From Bradyrhizobium sp. YR681 (lineage in GTDB: Bacteria; Pseudomonadota; Alphaproteobacteria; Rhizobiales; Xanthobacteraceae): a stretch of DNA of 64,000 nucleotides. A model generated the notes under the pieces. That model did no database searches, was not told the DNA's origin, and worked only from the letters and a program-made list of their open reading frames with translations. The position numbers and the translations under genes are program-made. Positions 24,757-33,431 of this stretch are shown piece by piece (the stretch's first letter is position 1; the number at the start of each line of letters is the position of its first letter). Location of the stretch: positions 26,403 through 90,402 of the forward strand of contig NZ_AKIY01000192.1 in NCBI RefSeq assembly GCF_000282615.1, in the 5' to 3' direction.

Positions 24757-25523
24757 CAGACCCTCCATTTGGCGCGGTTGCCCGCCCACTCGCCCTCGAG
24801 AAAATTGCGGTCCCGCAGCGAATCCATCGGATGCCAGAAGCCGGGATGCACATAGGCGCGCAGATCGTCGCCGCGCACCAGCTGCTCCATCGGCTCGCGC
24901 TCCCAGATCGTCTTGTCGCCTTCGATCAGCTCGCCGACCGATGGCGACAGCAGGAAGAAGCCACCATTGATCCAGCCGCCGTCGTCGTTCGGCTTCTCCT
25001 CGAAATTGACCACCCGGTCGCCCTCGATCGCGACCGCGCCGAACCGTTTGGCCGGCCGCACCACCGAGACGGTGGCCCTGCGCCCATGCGCCTTGTGGAA
25101 GGCGATCTCGGCGGCGAGATCGATGTCGGCGACGCCGTCGCCATAGGTCAGCGCGAAGAAGGGTTCGTCGGCGACGTAGGGCAGCACCCGCTTCAGCCGG
25201 CCACCGGTCTGGGTCTCCTCGCCGGTGTCGACCAGCGTGACCCGCCAGGGTTCGGCGGTCTCGCGATGCACTTCCATCCGGTTCTCGGCGATGTGAAAAG
25301 TCACGTCGGACATGTGCAGGAAGTAGTTCGCGAAATACTCCTTGATCATGAAGCCCTTGTAGCCAAGGCAGATCACGAAATCATGGAAACCGTAATGGCT
25401 GTAGATCTTCATGATGTGCCAGAGGATCGGCCGGCCGCCGATCTCGACCATCGGCTTGGGCCGCGTGCTGGTCTCCTCGGCAATTCGGGTGCCCAGGCCT
25501 CCTGCAAGGATTACGACTTTCAT
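24753..25523 (-). CDS. rfbF: Glucose-1-phosphate cytidylyltransferase
   Basis: The 256-residue enzyme has VVILAGGLGTRIAEETSTRPKPMVEIGGRPILWHIM, the exact signature of RfbF, and later the segment LTYGDGVADIDL with the metal-binding Asp, and FEEKP. It makes CDP-glucose from CTP and glucose-1-phosphate. It is the first gene of the two-gene leftward operon with rfbG and is coupled to it by overlapping stop and start. The divergent 210-bp region on its right holds an AT-rich palindrome that may control both directions. Confidence 0.94.
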   Translation of the reverse strand: MKVVILAGGLGTRIAEETSTRPKPMVEIGGRPILWHIMKIYSHYGFHDFVICLGYKGFMIKEYFANYFLHMSDVTFHIAENRMEVHRETAEPWRVTLVDTGEETQTGGRLKRVLPYVADEPFFALTYGDGVADIDLAAEIAFHKAHGRRATVSVVRPAKRFGAVAIEGDRVVNFEEKPNDDGGWINGGFFLLSPSVGELIEGDKTIWEREPMEQLVRGDDLRAYVHPGFWHPMDSLRDRNFLEGEWAGNRAKWRVW

Positions 25524-25733
25524 TCACCTGGCTCCAACGGGACAACCCAGCCTCTGCATACCCGACGGCTTCTATACGAACCGGAAACGGCCGGAAAATC
25601 CCTCCGACGCAACCCTGGGAATTATTCAGCGGTAATATATTACTTAACGCAAGCCTATTGGCGTTTCCACCCGTAGCCGATACCACTCTGCCGGCCGCCC
25701 CGGACGCCGCCCCGAGACCAGCTGGAACCGATA
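25524..25733. promoter_or_regulatory. Divergent promoter region with a 12-bp AT-rich palindrome
   Basis: The gap between rfbF and the UDP-glucuronate decarboxylase gene is clearly richer in A+T than its surroundings, particularly at 25615-25665. GTAATATATTAC at 25632-25643 is a perfect palindrome and could be a regulator site or overlap a -10 element. I could not fix a full sigma-70 promoter. No gene is supported within this stretch. Confidence 0.45.
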
Positions 25734-26696
25734 ATGCCGTTTGAAAGCTACAAGAACAGCCGCATCCTCGTCACCGGGGGCGCCGGCTTCATCGGATCGC
25801 ACATCTGCGAGCGGCTGCTCGATGCCGGCGCCGAAGTGGTCTCGGCAGACAATTATTTCACCGGCAGCCGGCGCAACATCGCCCACCTGATCTCAAATCC
25901 GCTGTTCGAGGCGGTCAGGCACGACGTCACCTTCCCGCTCTACATCGAGGTCGACGCGATCTTCAACCTGGCCTGCCCGGCCTCGCCGATCCACTACCAG
26001 CGCGACCCCGTGCAGACCACCAAGACCTCCGTGCACGGCGCCATCAACATGCTCGGCCTTGCTAAACGGCTCAAGGCGCGGATCTTCCAGGCCTCGACCA
26101 GCGAGGTCTATGGCGATCCGCTGATCCACCCGCAGACCGAGGATTACTGGGGCAACGTCAACCCGATCGGCATCCGCTCCTGCTACGACGAAGGCAAGCG
26201 CTGCGCCGAGACGCTGTTCTTCGACTATTGGCGCCAGCACGGCCTGCCGATCAAGGTCGCGCGCATCTTCAACACCTATGGCCCGCGCATGCAGCCCAAT
26301 GACGGCCGCGTGGTGTCCTCCTTCATCGTCCAGGCGCTCCAGGGCGAGCCGATCACCGTGTTCGGCGACGGCGGACAGACCCGCTCGTTCTGCTATGTCG
26401 ACGATCTCGTCGAGGCCATCCTGCGCCTGATGGTGACGAACGAGGACGTCACCGGCCCGATCAACATCGGCAACAATTCCGAATTCACCATTCGCGAGCT
26501 CGCCGAAAAGGTCATCGAGCTCACCGGCTCGCGCTCCAAGCTGGTGTTCAAGCCGCTGCCGCAGGACGACCCGCGCCAGCGCCAGCCCGATCTCACCAAG
26601 GCCAAGGCTGTCCTGAACTGGCAGCCGAAGGTCGCGCTCGAGGACGGCCTGAAGGAAACGATCGCCTATTTCAAGCACTCGCTCGAAATCGCCTGA
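25734..26696 (+). CDS. UDP-glucuronate decarboxylase (UDP-xylose synthase)-like SDR
   Basis: The 320-residue enzyme has [53 protein letters not shown] and the active-site [13 protein letters not shown] (YxxxK), followed by [10 protein letters not shown] and [19 protein letters not shown]. This set is characteristic of UXS, which turns UDP-glucuronate into UDP-xylose with NAD+ as a bound cofactor; dTDP-glucose dehydratases share part but not the [15 protein letters not shown] motif. It supplies a pentose for the rightward gene group it heads. The ATG is preceded by GGAACCGATA, a weak ribosome binding site. Confidence 0.88.
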   Translation: MPFESYKNSRILVTGGAGFIGSHICERLLDAGAEVVSADNYFTGSRRNIAHLISNPLFEAVRHDVTFPLYIEVDAIFNLACPASPIHYQRDPVQTTKTSVHGAINMLGLAKRLKARIFQASTSEVYGDPLIHPQTEDYWGNVNPIGIRSCYDEGKRCAETLFFDYWRQHGLPIKVARIFNTYGPRMQPNDGRVVSSFIVQALQGEPITVFGDGGQTRSFCYVDDLVEAILRLMVTNEDVTGPINIGNNSEFTIRELAEKVIELTGSRSKLVFKPLPQDDPRQRQPDLTKAKAVLNWQPKVALEDGLKETIAYFKHSLEIA

Positions 26697-26738
26697 TCCC
26701 GCTCGCAACTCACCGCGTCCGCAAGCGAGCTGTCCGCC

Positions 26739-28058
26739 ATGAGCGCACCGTCCGGCATCATCAGCGACCTGCGAGCCCGGCTGGACTCCAAAGCCCTGGA
26801 TTCGAAGGCTGCGCTGGCGGTCCTGCTGCTGCTGCACAGCGCCGTCACCTGCCTGTCGCTGATCAAGGTCGCGACGTTCCAGTCCTATATCCATTTCAGC
26901 GGCGAGCGCGTCTGGATCGCGGCCGCCATTGCGATCGGCTTCTCCGTCGTCTCGCTGCTGTTCGCGATCGCCCGCTTCAGCTTCGGCTATTTTGCCGGCT
27001 TCTATTGCTACACGATGATCCTGGGCTTCCTGTGGATCGACGTCTTCTCCGAATACAGCTATCCGCGGCTGCTCGCAGGGCTCTCCGCCGCGTTGTCGCT
27101 GCTGCTGTTCCTGCTGCCGGTGCTGTTCGTCCGGGCGCCGATCCGGCAGCTCGTCGTGCTGTCGAATGCCCGTTTCGAGCACCTGCTCACGCTGATCATG
27201 GTGGTCTCGGTTGCCACCATTGCAATGGCCTCGACCTACAATTTCCGGCTGGTCGCGATCGCCAACATCTACGACTACCGCGACGCGCTCGAATTTCCGG
27301 GCGCAGTGCGATATCTCACCGGCTGGGTTTCCAGCACGCTGCTGCCGTTCGCCTTCGCCTGCTACTGGCTGCTCGGCCACCGCTGGCGCGCCGTGCTGGT
27401 GCTGGTCCTGCTCCTGCTCTTCTACCCGATCATGCTGACGAAATTCGCGTTCTTCACGCCGGCCTGGCTGATCGCACTGGCCGTGCTGTCGCGTCTGCTG
27501 GAGGCACGGGCCTCGGTCATCGCATCGATCTTCGTGCCGATGCTCATCGGCCTCGTCGTGATCGTCCTCACCGGGGCCACCCTCACCAGCATCCCCGGCA
27601 AATATTTCGACCTCGTCAACATCAGGATGATGGCGACGGCATCGAGCGCGCTCGACATCTACAATCATTTCTTCGCGAACCATCCGCTGACCTGGTTCTG
27701 CCAGATCTCCGTGCTCAGGCCGCTGGTGCAGTGCCCCTATCACGAGCCGCTGGCGGTCGTGATGCAGAACACCTATGGATTCGGCAATCTGAACGCGTCG
27801 CTGTTCGCGACCGAAGGGGTCGCCTCCGTCGGACTTTATCTCGCGCCGCTGACCGCGCTCGCATCGGGCCTCGTGCTGGCGCTCGGCAACCGCGCCTCGG
27901 CGGGGCTGCCGCCCCGCTTCGTGCTGATGTCATCAGGCGTGCTGCCGCATGTCCTGCTCAACGTGCCGCTCTCGGTCGCCATGCTCACCCATGGCACCGC
28001 CATCCTGTTCCTGCTGTGGTACGTGACGCCCCGCAGCCTGTTCGAACCGAAACCGTGA
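26739..28058 (+). CDS. Polysaccharide polymerase-like multispanning membrane protein (Wzy candidate)
   Basis: The 439-residue protein has about ten to eleven membrane segments and a late periplasmic loop near residues 290-365 containing RMMATASSALDIYNHFFANHPLTWF and FGNLNASLFATEGVASVG. This arrangement, with a long loop near the C-terminal third, fits O-antigen polymerase-like proteins rather than transporters. It lies between the UDP-xylose synthase and a glycosyltransferase gene, as expected for a Wzy protein of a second repeat unit. Wzy proteins share almost no sequence, so the call rests on topology and context; a GT-C transferase is an alternative. Confidence 0.6.
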   Translation: MSAPSGIISDLRARLDSKALDSKAALAVLLLLHSAVTCLSLIKVATFQSYIHFSGERVWIAAAIAIGFSVVSLLFAIARFSFGYFAGFYCYTMILGFLWIDVFSEYSYPRLLAGLSAALSLLLFLLPVLFVRAPIRQLVVLSNARFEHLLTLIMVVSVATIAMASTYNFRLVAIANIYDYRDALEFPGAVRYLTGWVSSTLLPFAFACYWLLGHRWRAVLVLVLLLLFYPIMLTKFAFFTPAWLIALAVLSRLLEARASVIASIFVPMLIGLVVIVLTGATLTSIPGKYFDLVNIRMMATASSALDIYNHFFANHPLTWFCQISVLRPLVQCPYHEPLAVVMQNTYGFGNLNASLFATEGVASVGLYLAPLTALASGLVLALGNRASAGLPPRFVLMSSGVLPHVLLNVPLSVAMLTHGTAILFLLWYVTPRSLFEPKP

Positions 28059-28062
28059 CGCC

Positions 28063-29241
28063 GTGCGCATCCTGATCCTCAACGCCGACTATCCGCGATT
28101 CCTGTCCTGGCTCTACCGCCGCCATCCCCGCCTCGAGAACCAGCCCTACGCGGCGCAGATGGCGGCGCGGAACGCCAGCCTGTTCGGCGTTGCCGATTTC
28201 TACTCGCGCAATTTCGTCCGGCTGGGCCACGTCGCCGCCGACATCCACGTCAACAATGCCTGGATGCGGGCCGCCTGGGCGCGCGAGCATGGCCTTTCTG
28301 TCGCCGAACCGGCACCGCCGGGCGCACCTGCCGCGCGCGATGCCATTCCCGGCTGGCTGCAACGCGCGGTCGCGCCGTTCAAGCCAATGCTGCGGCCGCT
28401 CGCGCGCAAGGTCGGGCTCAGCCCGCGGCTCGATGAGGAGGCCGAAAAGATCCTGCTGGCGCAGATCGAGGATTTCAAACCCGATCTCGTCCTCAACCAG
28501 GATCTGTTTCATGTCGACACCCGCCTTGCGCGCCGGATCAAGCAGATCGGCAAGCCGATCCTGATCGGCCAGGTCGGCATCTCGCCCTCGCGCGGCGAGG
28601 ACTGGTCGGTCTACGATCTCATGATCTCGCAGATGGGCGCGGTGGTGGATTTCTTCCGCGCGCATGGCGCGCGCGCCGAAGTGGTCCATCTCGCCTTCGA
28701 GCCCGACATCCTCGACGTGCTTCCTCCGTCGCCGTCGCACGGCTTCGACGTCACCTTCGTCGGCGCGGTCTCGGCGGATCACCAGCTCCGCGTCGCGCAG
28801 CTCGAGGCGGTGGCGCGGCGCTACGACCTCAAACTGTTCGGCAGCGGCCTGCACACGCTTCCCGCCTCCTCGCCGCTGCACCGCTGTTACCAGGGCGAGG
28901 TCTGGGGCGTGGAGATGTACCAGGCGTTGCGCGCCTCGCGCGTCACGCTCAATTCGCACATCGACATGGCCGGCCGCGAGGCCGGCAATGCGCGCCTGTT
29001 CGAAGCGACCGGCGTCGGCGCCTTCCTGCTCACCGACTTCAAGGACAATCTGCACACGCTGTTCGATCCCGACCGCGAGGTCGTGGCGTGGCGCAATGTC
29101 GAGGATTGCCTGGCGCTGATCGACCGTTATCTCGGCGACGACGCGGCGCGCCAGTCCATCGCGAAGGCGGGACAGGCCAGGACTTTTGCCGCTCACACCT
29201 TCCGCCGGCGCGTCGAGGAAATCCTCGCTCACGTCGGCTAA
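28063..29241 (+). CDS. Glycosyltransferase, CgeB/Glyco_trans_1_2-like (GT-B fold)
   Basis: This 392-residue cytosolic protein begins with RILILNADYPRFLSWLY and has an internal half with PDLVLNQDLFHVD and KPILIGQVGISP. Its C-terminal half carries FDVTFVGAVSADHQ, a nucleotide-fold strand, and RLFEATGVGAFLLTDFKDNLHTLFDP, the RxFEA-x-G-x-x-LLTD pattern of CgeB-like glycosyltransferases. The start is a GTG 4 bp after the previous stop, so it belongs to the same operon. It probably adds one sugar of the repeat unit; the donor is unknown. Confidence 0.75.
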   Translation: MRILILNADYPRFLSWLYRRHPRLENQPYAAQMAARNASLFGVADFYSRNFVRLGHVAADIHVNNAWMRAAWAREHGLSVAEPAPPGAPAARDAIPGWLQRAVAPFKPMLRPLARKVGLSPRLDEEAEKILLAQIEDFKPDLVLNQDLFHVDTRLARRIKQIGKPILIGQVGISPSRGEDWSVYDLMISQMGAVVDFFRAHGARAEVVHLAFEPDILDVLPPSPSHGFDVTFVGAVSADHQLRVAQLEAVARRYDLKLFGSGLHTLPASSPLHRCYQGEVWGVEMYQALRASRVTLNSHIDMAGREAGNARLFEATGVGAFLLTDFKDNLHTLFDPDREVVAWRNVEDCLALIDRYLGDDAARQSIAKAGQARTFAAHTFRRRVEEILAHVG

Positions 29242-29367
29242 ATCCCTGATCGCTGCGCCCTCATCGTCATATCCGCTCCGCCCTTGACGGTCCCGGCCAA
29301 AATGGCCAAAGTGCACAGCGGGACAGCTATCTCACTCTAATTGCAGTGCTTTTTGTCGAGGCTTACG

Positions 29368-29814
29368 ATGGAACACGTCGAACATGTTCGATTCGGCGAC
29401 CAGCTTTATGCGATCATCGTGCGCGCCTCGTTTCGCGAGCCGGGTATCCATTTCTTTTCGACGCCGGAACTGTCGCAGCAGCTCGCCTATATGAGCCATC
29501 CCAAGGGCAAGAGCATCGAGCCGCATCGTCACAACAAGGTGACGCGCGAGGTGCACTACACCCAGGAAGTCCTGCTGATCCAGAAGGGCAGGCTCCAGGT
29601 CGACTTCTACACCGTCGAGGAAAAATATCTCGAAAGCCGCGTGCTCGGCGCGGGCGACATCATCCTGCTCTGCAGCGGCGCCCACGGCTTCCACGTGCTC
29701 GAGCCGCTCGAGATGTTCGAGGTCAAGCAAGGTCCCTATTCCGGCGAGGCCGACAAGACCCGGTTTGCCGAAGTCGCTCCGTCCGAAATCCGGATCAAGG
29801 GTCCGAACCCGTGA
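29368..29814 (+). CDS. Cupin-like small protein of the glycan locus
   Basis: The 148-residue protein has one beta-barrel of cupin type: SIEPHRHNKVTREVHYTQEVLLIQKG gives the first cupin motif with its His residues, and LGAGDIILLCSGAHGFHVLE the second, whose late His could bind metal. It resembles small cupins found next to aminotransferases in O-antigen loci, but lacks the pattern of QdtA/FdtA ketoisomerases, so I do not call it an isomerase. The ATG at 29368 stands 6 nt after GAGG. Its TGA overlaps the GTG of the aminotransferase gene (GTGA). Function is open: sugar isomerase, sensor or storage of a metal are possible. Confidence 0.7.
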   Translation: MEHVEHVRFGDQLYAIIVRASFREPGIHFFSTPELSQQLAYMSHPKGKSIEPHRHNKVTREVHYTQEVLLIQKGRLQVDFYTVEEKYLESRVLGAGDIILLCSGAHGFHVLEPLEMFEVKQGPYSGEADKTRFAEVAPSEIRIKGPNP

Positions 29815-30932
29815 GCGCGCCGTTCATTCCCGTCAACACGCCGCTGCTCGACGGCAACGAGGCCGACTATCTCGCCGAATGCATCCGCACCGGATGGATC
29901 TCCTCGGAGGGCCCGTTCATCAGGCGCTTCGAGCAGGCGATGGCCGAGACTGCGGGACGTCGCCACGGCATCGCCGTGACCAACGGATCGGTCGCGCTCG
30001 ACATCGCCGTTCATTCGCTCGGGCTCGAGCAAGGCGCGGAGGTCATCATCCCGACCTTCACGATCATCAGCTGCGCCGCCGCGATCGTGCGCGCCGGCCT
30101 CGTCCCCGTCGGGGTGGACTGCGACGCCGCGACCTGGAACATGACGGCCGAGGGCGTCGAAGCCGCGATCACGCCGCGCACCCGTGCGATCATGCTCGTG
30201 CACATCTACGGCCTGCCGGTGGATCTCGATCCGATCATGGCGCTCGCGCGCAAGCATGATCTGAAGGTGATCGAGGACGCCGCCGAGATGCACGGCCAGA
30301 CCTATCGCGGCAAGCCCTGCGGCGGCTTCGGCGACGTCTCGACCTTCAGCTTCTATCCCAACAAGCACGTCACGACCGGTGAAGGCGGCATGATCCTCGC
30401 CGACGACGACGCGCTCGCCGACCGCCTGCAAGGCTACCGCAATCTCTGCTTCCAGCCGCAGCAGCGCTTCGTCCACGAGGAGCTCGGCTGGAATGCGCGC
30501 ATGACCAACCTCCAGGCGGCGCTCGGTGTCGCCCAGGTCGAGCGCCTGCCGCGCACGGTCGAGCTCAAGCGCCGGATCGGCCGGCTCTATGACGAGCATC
30601 TCGCGGGCCTCAACAGCATCCGCCGCCCGGTCGCCCGAACCGCCTATGCCGACAACATCTACTGGGTCTACGGCATCGTGCTCGGCGACGACGTGCCGTT
30701 CGACGCCAAGGAAGCGATGCGCCGCCTCGGCGAAAAGGGCATCGGCACGCGGCCGTTCTTCTGGTGCATGCACGAGCAGCCGGTGCTGCGCCGGATGGGC
30801 CTGATGCAGGGCGAATCCCATCCGAACGCGGAGTACATCGCGCGTCGCGGGTTTTACCTGCCGAGCGGACTTGCCTTGACCGATGACGAGATCGCTCGCT
30901 CCGCGCAGGCGCTCAAGGAGATCCTGGCGTGA
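29811..30932 (+). CDS. DegT/DnrJ/EryC1-family aminotransferase, perosamine synthase-like
   Basis: The 373-residue PLP enzyme has VTNGSVALDIAVHSLGLEQGAEVIIPTFTIISCAAAIV, the acidic PLP-N1 contact in VIEDAAEMHGQ, and FSFYPNKHVTTGEGGMIL, where Lys forms the Schiff base. RPFFWCMHEQPVLRRMG near the C-terminus is typical for GDP-perosamine synthases (PerA/RfbE), which aminate GDP-4-keto-6-deoxymannose. No GDP-mannose dehydratase gene occurs in the window, so the substrate may come from elsewhere or be a different 4-keto sugar. The start is a GTG overlapping the cupin stop; the coding frame continues upstream without a stop but is clearly noncoding there. Confidence 0.87.
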   Translation: MSAPFIPVNTPLLDGNEADYLAECIRTGWISSEGPFIRRFEQAMAETAGRRHGIAVTNGSVALDIAVHSLGLEQGAEVIIPTFTIISCAAAIVRAGLVPVGVDCDAATWNMTAEGVEAAITPRTRAIMLVHIYGLPVDLDPIMALARKHDLKVIEDAAEMHGQTYRGKPCGGFGDVSTFSFYPNKHVTTGEGGMILADDDALADRLQGYRNLCFQPQQRFVHEELGWNARMTNLQAALGVAQVERLPRTVELKRRIGRLYDEHLAGLNSIRRPVARTAYADNIYWVYGIVLGDDVPFDAKEAMRRLGEKGIGTRPFFWCMHEQPVLRRMGLMQGESHPNAEYIARRGFYLPSGLALTDDEIARSAQALKEILA

Positions 30933-31696
30933 CGGTGTTCGCCGACTACGCGCCCTGGTACGATCTGCTCTACCGGGACAAGGACTACGCGGCGGAGACG
31001 GCGTTCGTCGAAGCGCGCCTGCGCGATCATGGCGCGTCCTCAGGCAAGCTGCTCGATCTCGGCTGCGGCACCGGCCTGCACGCGCTCGCTTTCGCGCAGC
31101 GGGGCTGGAACGTTGCCGGCATCGACCTCAGCCACGAGATGATCGCGAGCGCCAAGGCGCGCGCCGAACAGGCCGGGCTGTCGATTCCATTCCGGCAGGG
31201 CAATGCCTGCGAGGCAGGCCCCGAGCGCGATTTCGATGCGGTGGTGTCGCTGTTCCACGTCGCAAGCTACCAGACCAGCCGCGATGCGCTGGCGGCGATG
31301 TTCCGCACCGCTTACGCCGCGCTGAAGCCCGGCGGCACGTTCTTCTTCGATTATTGGTATGGCGGCGCCGTGCTGGCGCAGGGCGTCGAGACCCGGGTCA
31401 AGGTGATCGAGCAGGCGCCGCTGCGCCTCACCCGCATCGCGCAATCCGACCATGACGAGCAGGCCGCGACCGTCACCGTGAACTACACGCTGTTCTGCGA
31501 GGACTTGAAGAGCGCCACGATCCGGCGCGTCGATGAAGCGCACCACATGCGCTACTGGTTTCCGTTCGAGATCGATGCGGCGCTTGCGGCAAGCGGCTTC
31601 CAGCCTGCAGTTCATGCCGCATGGCTGACACAGGACGCGCCGAATTCGAACAGCTGGGCGGCCTATGCGGTCGCCAGAAAGAGCGGCACGCCGTGA
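30929..31696 (+). CDS. Class I SAM-dependent methyltransferase
   Basis: The 255-residue protein shows KLLDLGCGTGLHALAFAQRG (SAM motif I), VAGIDLSHEMIASAKARA (motif II acidic residue), FDAVVSLFHVASYQT and LKPGGTFFFDYWYGG, typical of small-molecule methyltransferases in glycan loci. FDYWYG is common in enzymes acting on nucleotide-linked amino sugars. It starts with GTG overlapping the aminotransferase stop and its own TGA overlaps the next start, so it may methylate the amino sugar made by that aminotransferase, giving an N-methyl or dimethylamino sugar (inference). Confidence 0.83.
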   Translation: MTVFADYAPWYDLLYRDKDYAAETAFVEARLRDHGASSGKLLDLGCGTGLHALAFAQRGWNVAGIDLSHEMIASAKARAEQAGLSIPFRQGNACEAGPERDFDAVVSLFHVASYQTSRDALAAMFRTAYAALKPGGTFFFDYWYGGAVLAQGVETRVKVIEQAPLRLTRIAQSDHDEQAATVTVNYTLFCEDLKSATIRRVDEAHHMRYWFPFEIDAALAASGFQPAVHAAWLTQDAPNSNSWAAYAVARKSGTP

Positions 31697-32901
31697 GACC
31701 GCTGCGGCTCGCCGTGATGCTGGAGCAGGCGCTCGAGGTCGGCGGCGGCTTTCAGCAGCCGCTCAACGACATGCTCTGGCTGCGCGACTGGGCGGCCAAG
31801 TCCGGCAACGAGATCGTGGTCTACTCGCCCTATCCGAAGACGCTGCAGATCCTGAAGGAGTTCGGCGTCGAAGCCCGCCTGCGCAAGTTCGGCGTGCTCG
31901 ACTATCTCTTCCTGTTCCTGAAATATTGCGGGCCGTTCGACCTCGTCCAGATCGCGCTCAAGCTGAAATCGCCGTTCGAGCGTGCGCTGATCCGCGACGG
32001 CATCGACGTCGTGCATTTCACCTCGACCTCGAAGCGGCATCTGCTGCTCTGGGAGCTGCCCTTCATCATCACGATCTTCGACGGCTGCCATCGCGACGCG
32101 CCGGAATTCCCTGAAGTCCGCACCTTCGGCGAATTCGAGCGCCGCGAGATCCTGTTCGGCCTCGCCAGCACCAAGGCGGCGGTGGTGATCGTCAATGCGC
32201 CCGAGCTGACCGACGATCTCTGTCGGCGCTACGCCATGGAGCGGGATCGCGCGGTCTGCATCCCGTTCTCGCCTTCGGCCTATGTCAGCCAGTCCGCGCC
32301 CGCCGCCGCTGACGACGCGGCGGTGCTGGCAAAATACCGCATCGAGCCCGGCTATCTCTTCTACCCGGCGCAATTCTGGCCGCACAAGAACCACATGACG
32401 CTGCTCGCAGCGCTCGCGAGCCTGCGCGAGCGGGGCATCACCGAACGGCTGGTGCTGTGCGGCTCGGACCGCGGCGGCCGCGACAAGATCAACGCGGCGA
32501 TCCGCACCCTCGGCCTGTCGGATCAGATCTCCATCATCGGCTTCGTCGAATCCGCCGAGCTCGGCGCGCTCTATCGCGGCGCCGCCGCGCTGGTGATGCC
32601 GAGCTATTTCGGCCCGACCAACCTGCCGCCGCTGGAAGCCTGGGCCGTCGGCACGCCCGTGATCTATCCCGAGGCCTTCAAGGCCCAGGCCGGCGACGCC
32701 GCGATCCTGTTCGACTACGACGATCCGCGCTCGCTCGCGGATGCTATCATCGCCCTCCGCACCGACGGCACGCGCGAGCGGCTGCGCGCGGCCGGTCAGC
32801 TGCGGCTCGCGCAATTTGCCGAGGAGACCAAGGCCGGCCACCTGCAATTCGCCCGGCAGCTGGAACGGCTGAAGCATCGGCTGGCGCTGACGCCGCGCTA
32901 G
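31693..32901 (+). CDS. GT4-like glycosyltransferase (GT-B fold)
   Basis: The 402-residue enzyme starts RLAVMLEQALEVGGGFQQPLNDM and its C-terminal domain has YLFYPAQFWPHKNHMTLLAAL, LVLCGSDRGG, ISIIGFVESAELGALYRGAAALVMPSYF and FGPTNLPPLEAWAVGTPVIYP. The last of these holds the E-x(7)-E-like donor-binding region of family 4 (NLPPLEAWA). It is the last gene of the cassette that starts with the cupin; the GTG start overlaps the methyltransferase stop. It probably transfers the methylated amino sugar, the terminal residue of a chain, but that is inference. Confidence 0.87.
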   Translation: MRPLRLAVMLEQALEVGGGFQQPLNDMLWLRDWAAKSGNEIVVYSPYPKTLQILKEFGVEARLRKFGVLDYLFLFLKYCGPFDLVQIALKLKSPFERALIRDGIDVVHFTSTSKRHLLLWELPFIITIFDGCHRDAPEFPEVRTFGEFERREILFGLASTKAAVVIVNAPELTDDLCRRYAMERDRAVCIPFSPSAYVSQSAPAAADDAAVLAKYRIEPGYLFYPAQFWPHKNHMTLLAALASLRERGITERLVLCGSDRGGRDKINAAIRTLGLSDQISIIGFVESAELGALYRGAAALVMPSYFGPTNLPPLEAWAVGTPVIYPEAFKAQAGDAAILFDYDDPRSLADAIIALRTDGTRERLRAAGQLRLAQFAEETKAGHLQFARQLERLKHRLALTPR

Positions 32902-33102
32902 GATACTTATCAAGGCGAATGTCGGCTCGGATGGTCAAGCAGGCGTTTTACGATGAGTCGGAGCGTCTCCGCTCGTGAGCCTGAGCAGACTTTGAGCGAT
33001 TCCACCCTATCGACCAAACGACAGATCTTGACCACCGGGTTGTCGTATCGCAAGGACGGTTGGCCGCGCTTCCTGTTGAGGCATCGAAGAGAAAACTTCC
33101 CC

Positions 33103-33351
33103 ATGCCCAAGAACGCTCTCTTCGTTATATTGACGCTAGCTTTGAGCGCGACAATTGTTCAGGGCATTCTTTGGATGAGAGGCATCAGACCATCACCTCG
33201 AAACGGTCTGTGGGAGCGGATGACTTGGGAGGTCTTTCCCAGGGATGATCAGCAAAGGCAATTCGTGCAGCAACGACTGCTGATGGCGATCGTGACGCTT
33301 CCGATAGTAGCTTTCGTGGTCCACACACTTCTCGAAAGGCTGGCCACATAG
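33103..33351 (+). CDS. Small membrane protein in a low-GC islet
   Basis: The 82-residue protein starts MPKNALFVILTLALSATIVQGILW and has a second hydrophobic segment near the C-terminus (RLLMAIVTLPIVAFVVHTLL), so two membrane helices with a polar linker rich in R, D and Q. I do not recognise a family. The start is supported by GAGAA 9 nt upstream and by the helix beginning at once; an in-frame ATG at 32953 would add 50 residues of unlikely composition. The surrounding 32902-33431 is clearly poorer in G+C than the flanking genes, which hints at acquisition. Whether it is translated is uncertain. Confidence 0.45.
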   Translation: MPKNALFVILTLALSATIVQGILWMRGIRPSPRNGLWERMTWEVFPRDDQQRQFVQQRLLMAIVTLPIVAFVVHTLLERLAT

Positions 33352-33431
33352 CTGCCGTGAAGCGTCTGCTTTTGGCCCATATCGCCGGACATCAAATGCG
33401 CTGACGGCAACGCAGTTTATTAGTACACGTC

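Noticed and set aside
29346..29810. N-terminal extension of the aminotransferase through the cupin gene
   Set aside because: The frame is open but its translation is Arg-rich and unrelated to aminotransferases, while the cupin frame is clearly coding; the GTG at 29811 begins the conserved domain.
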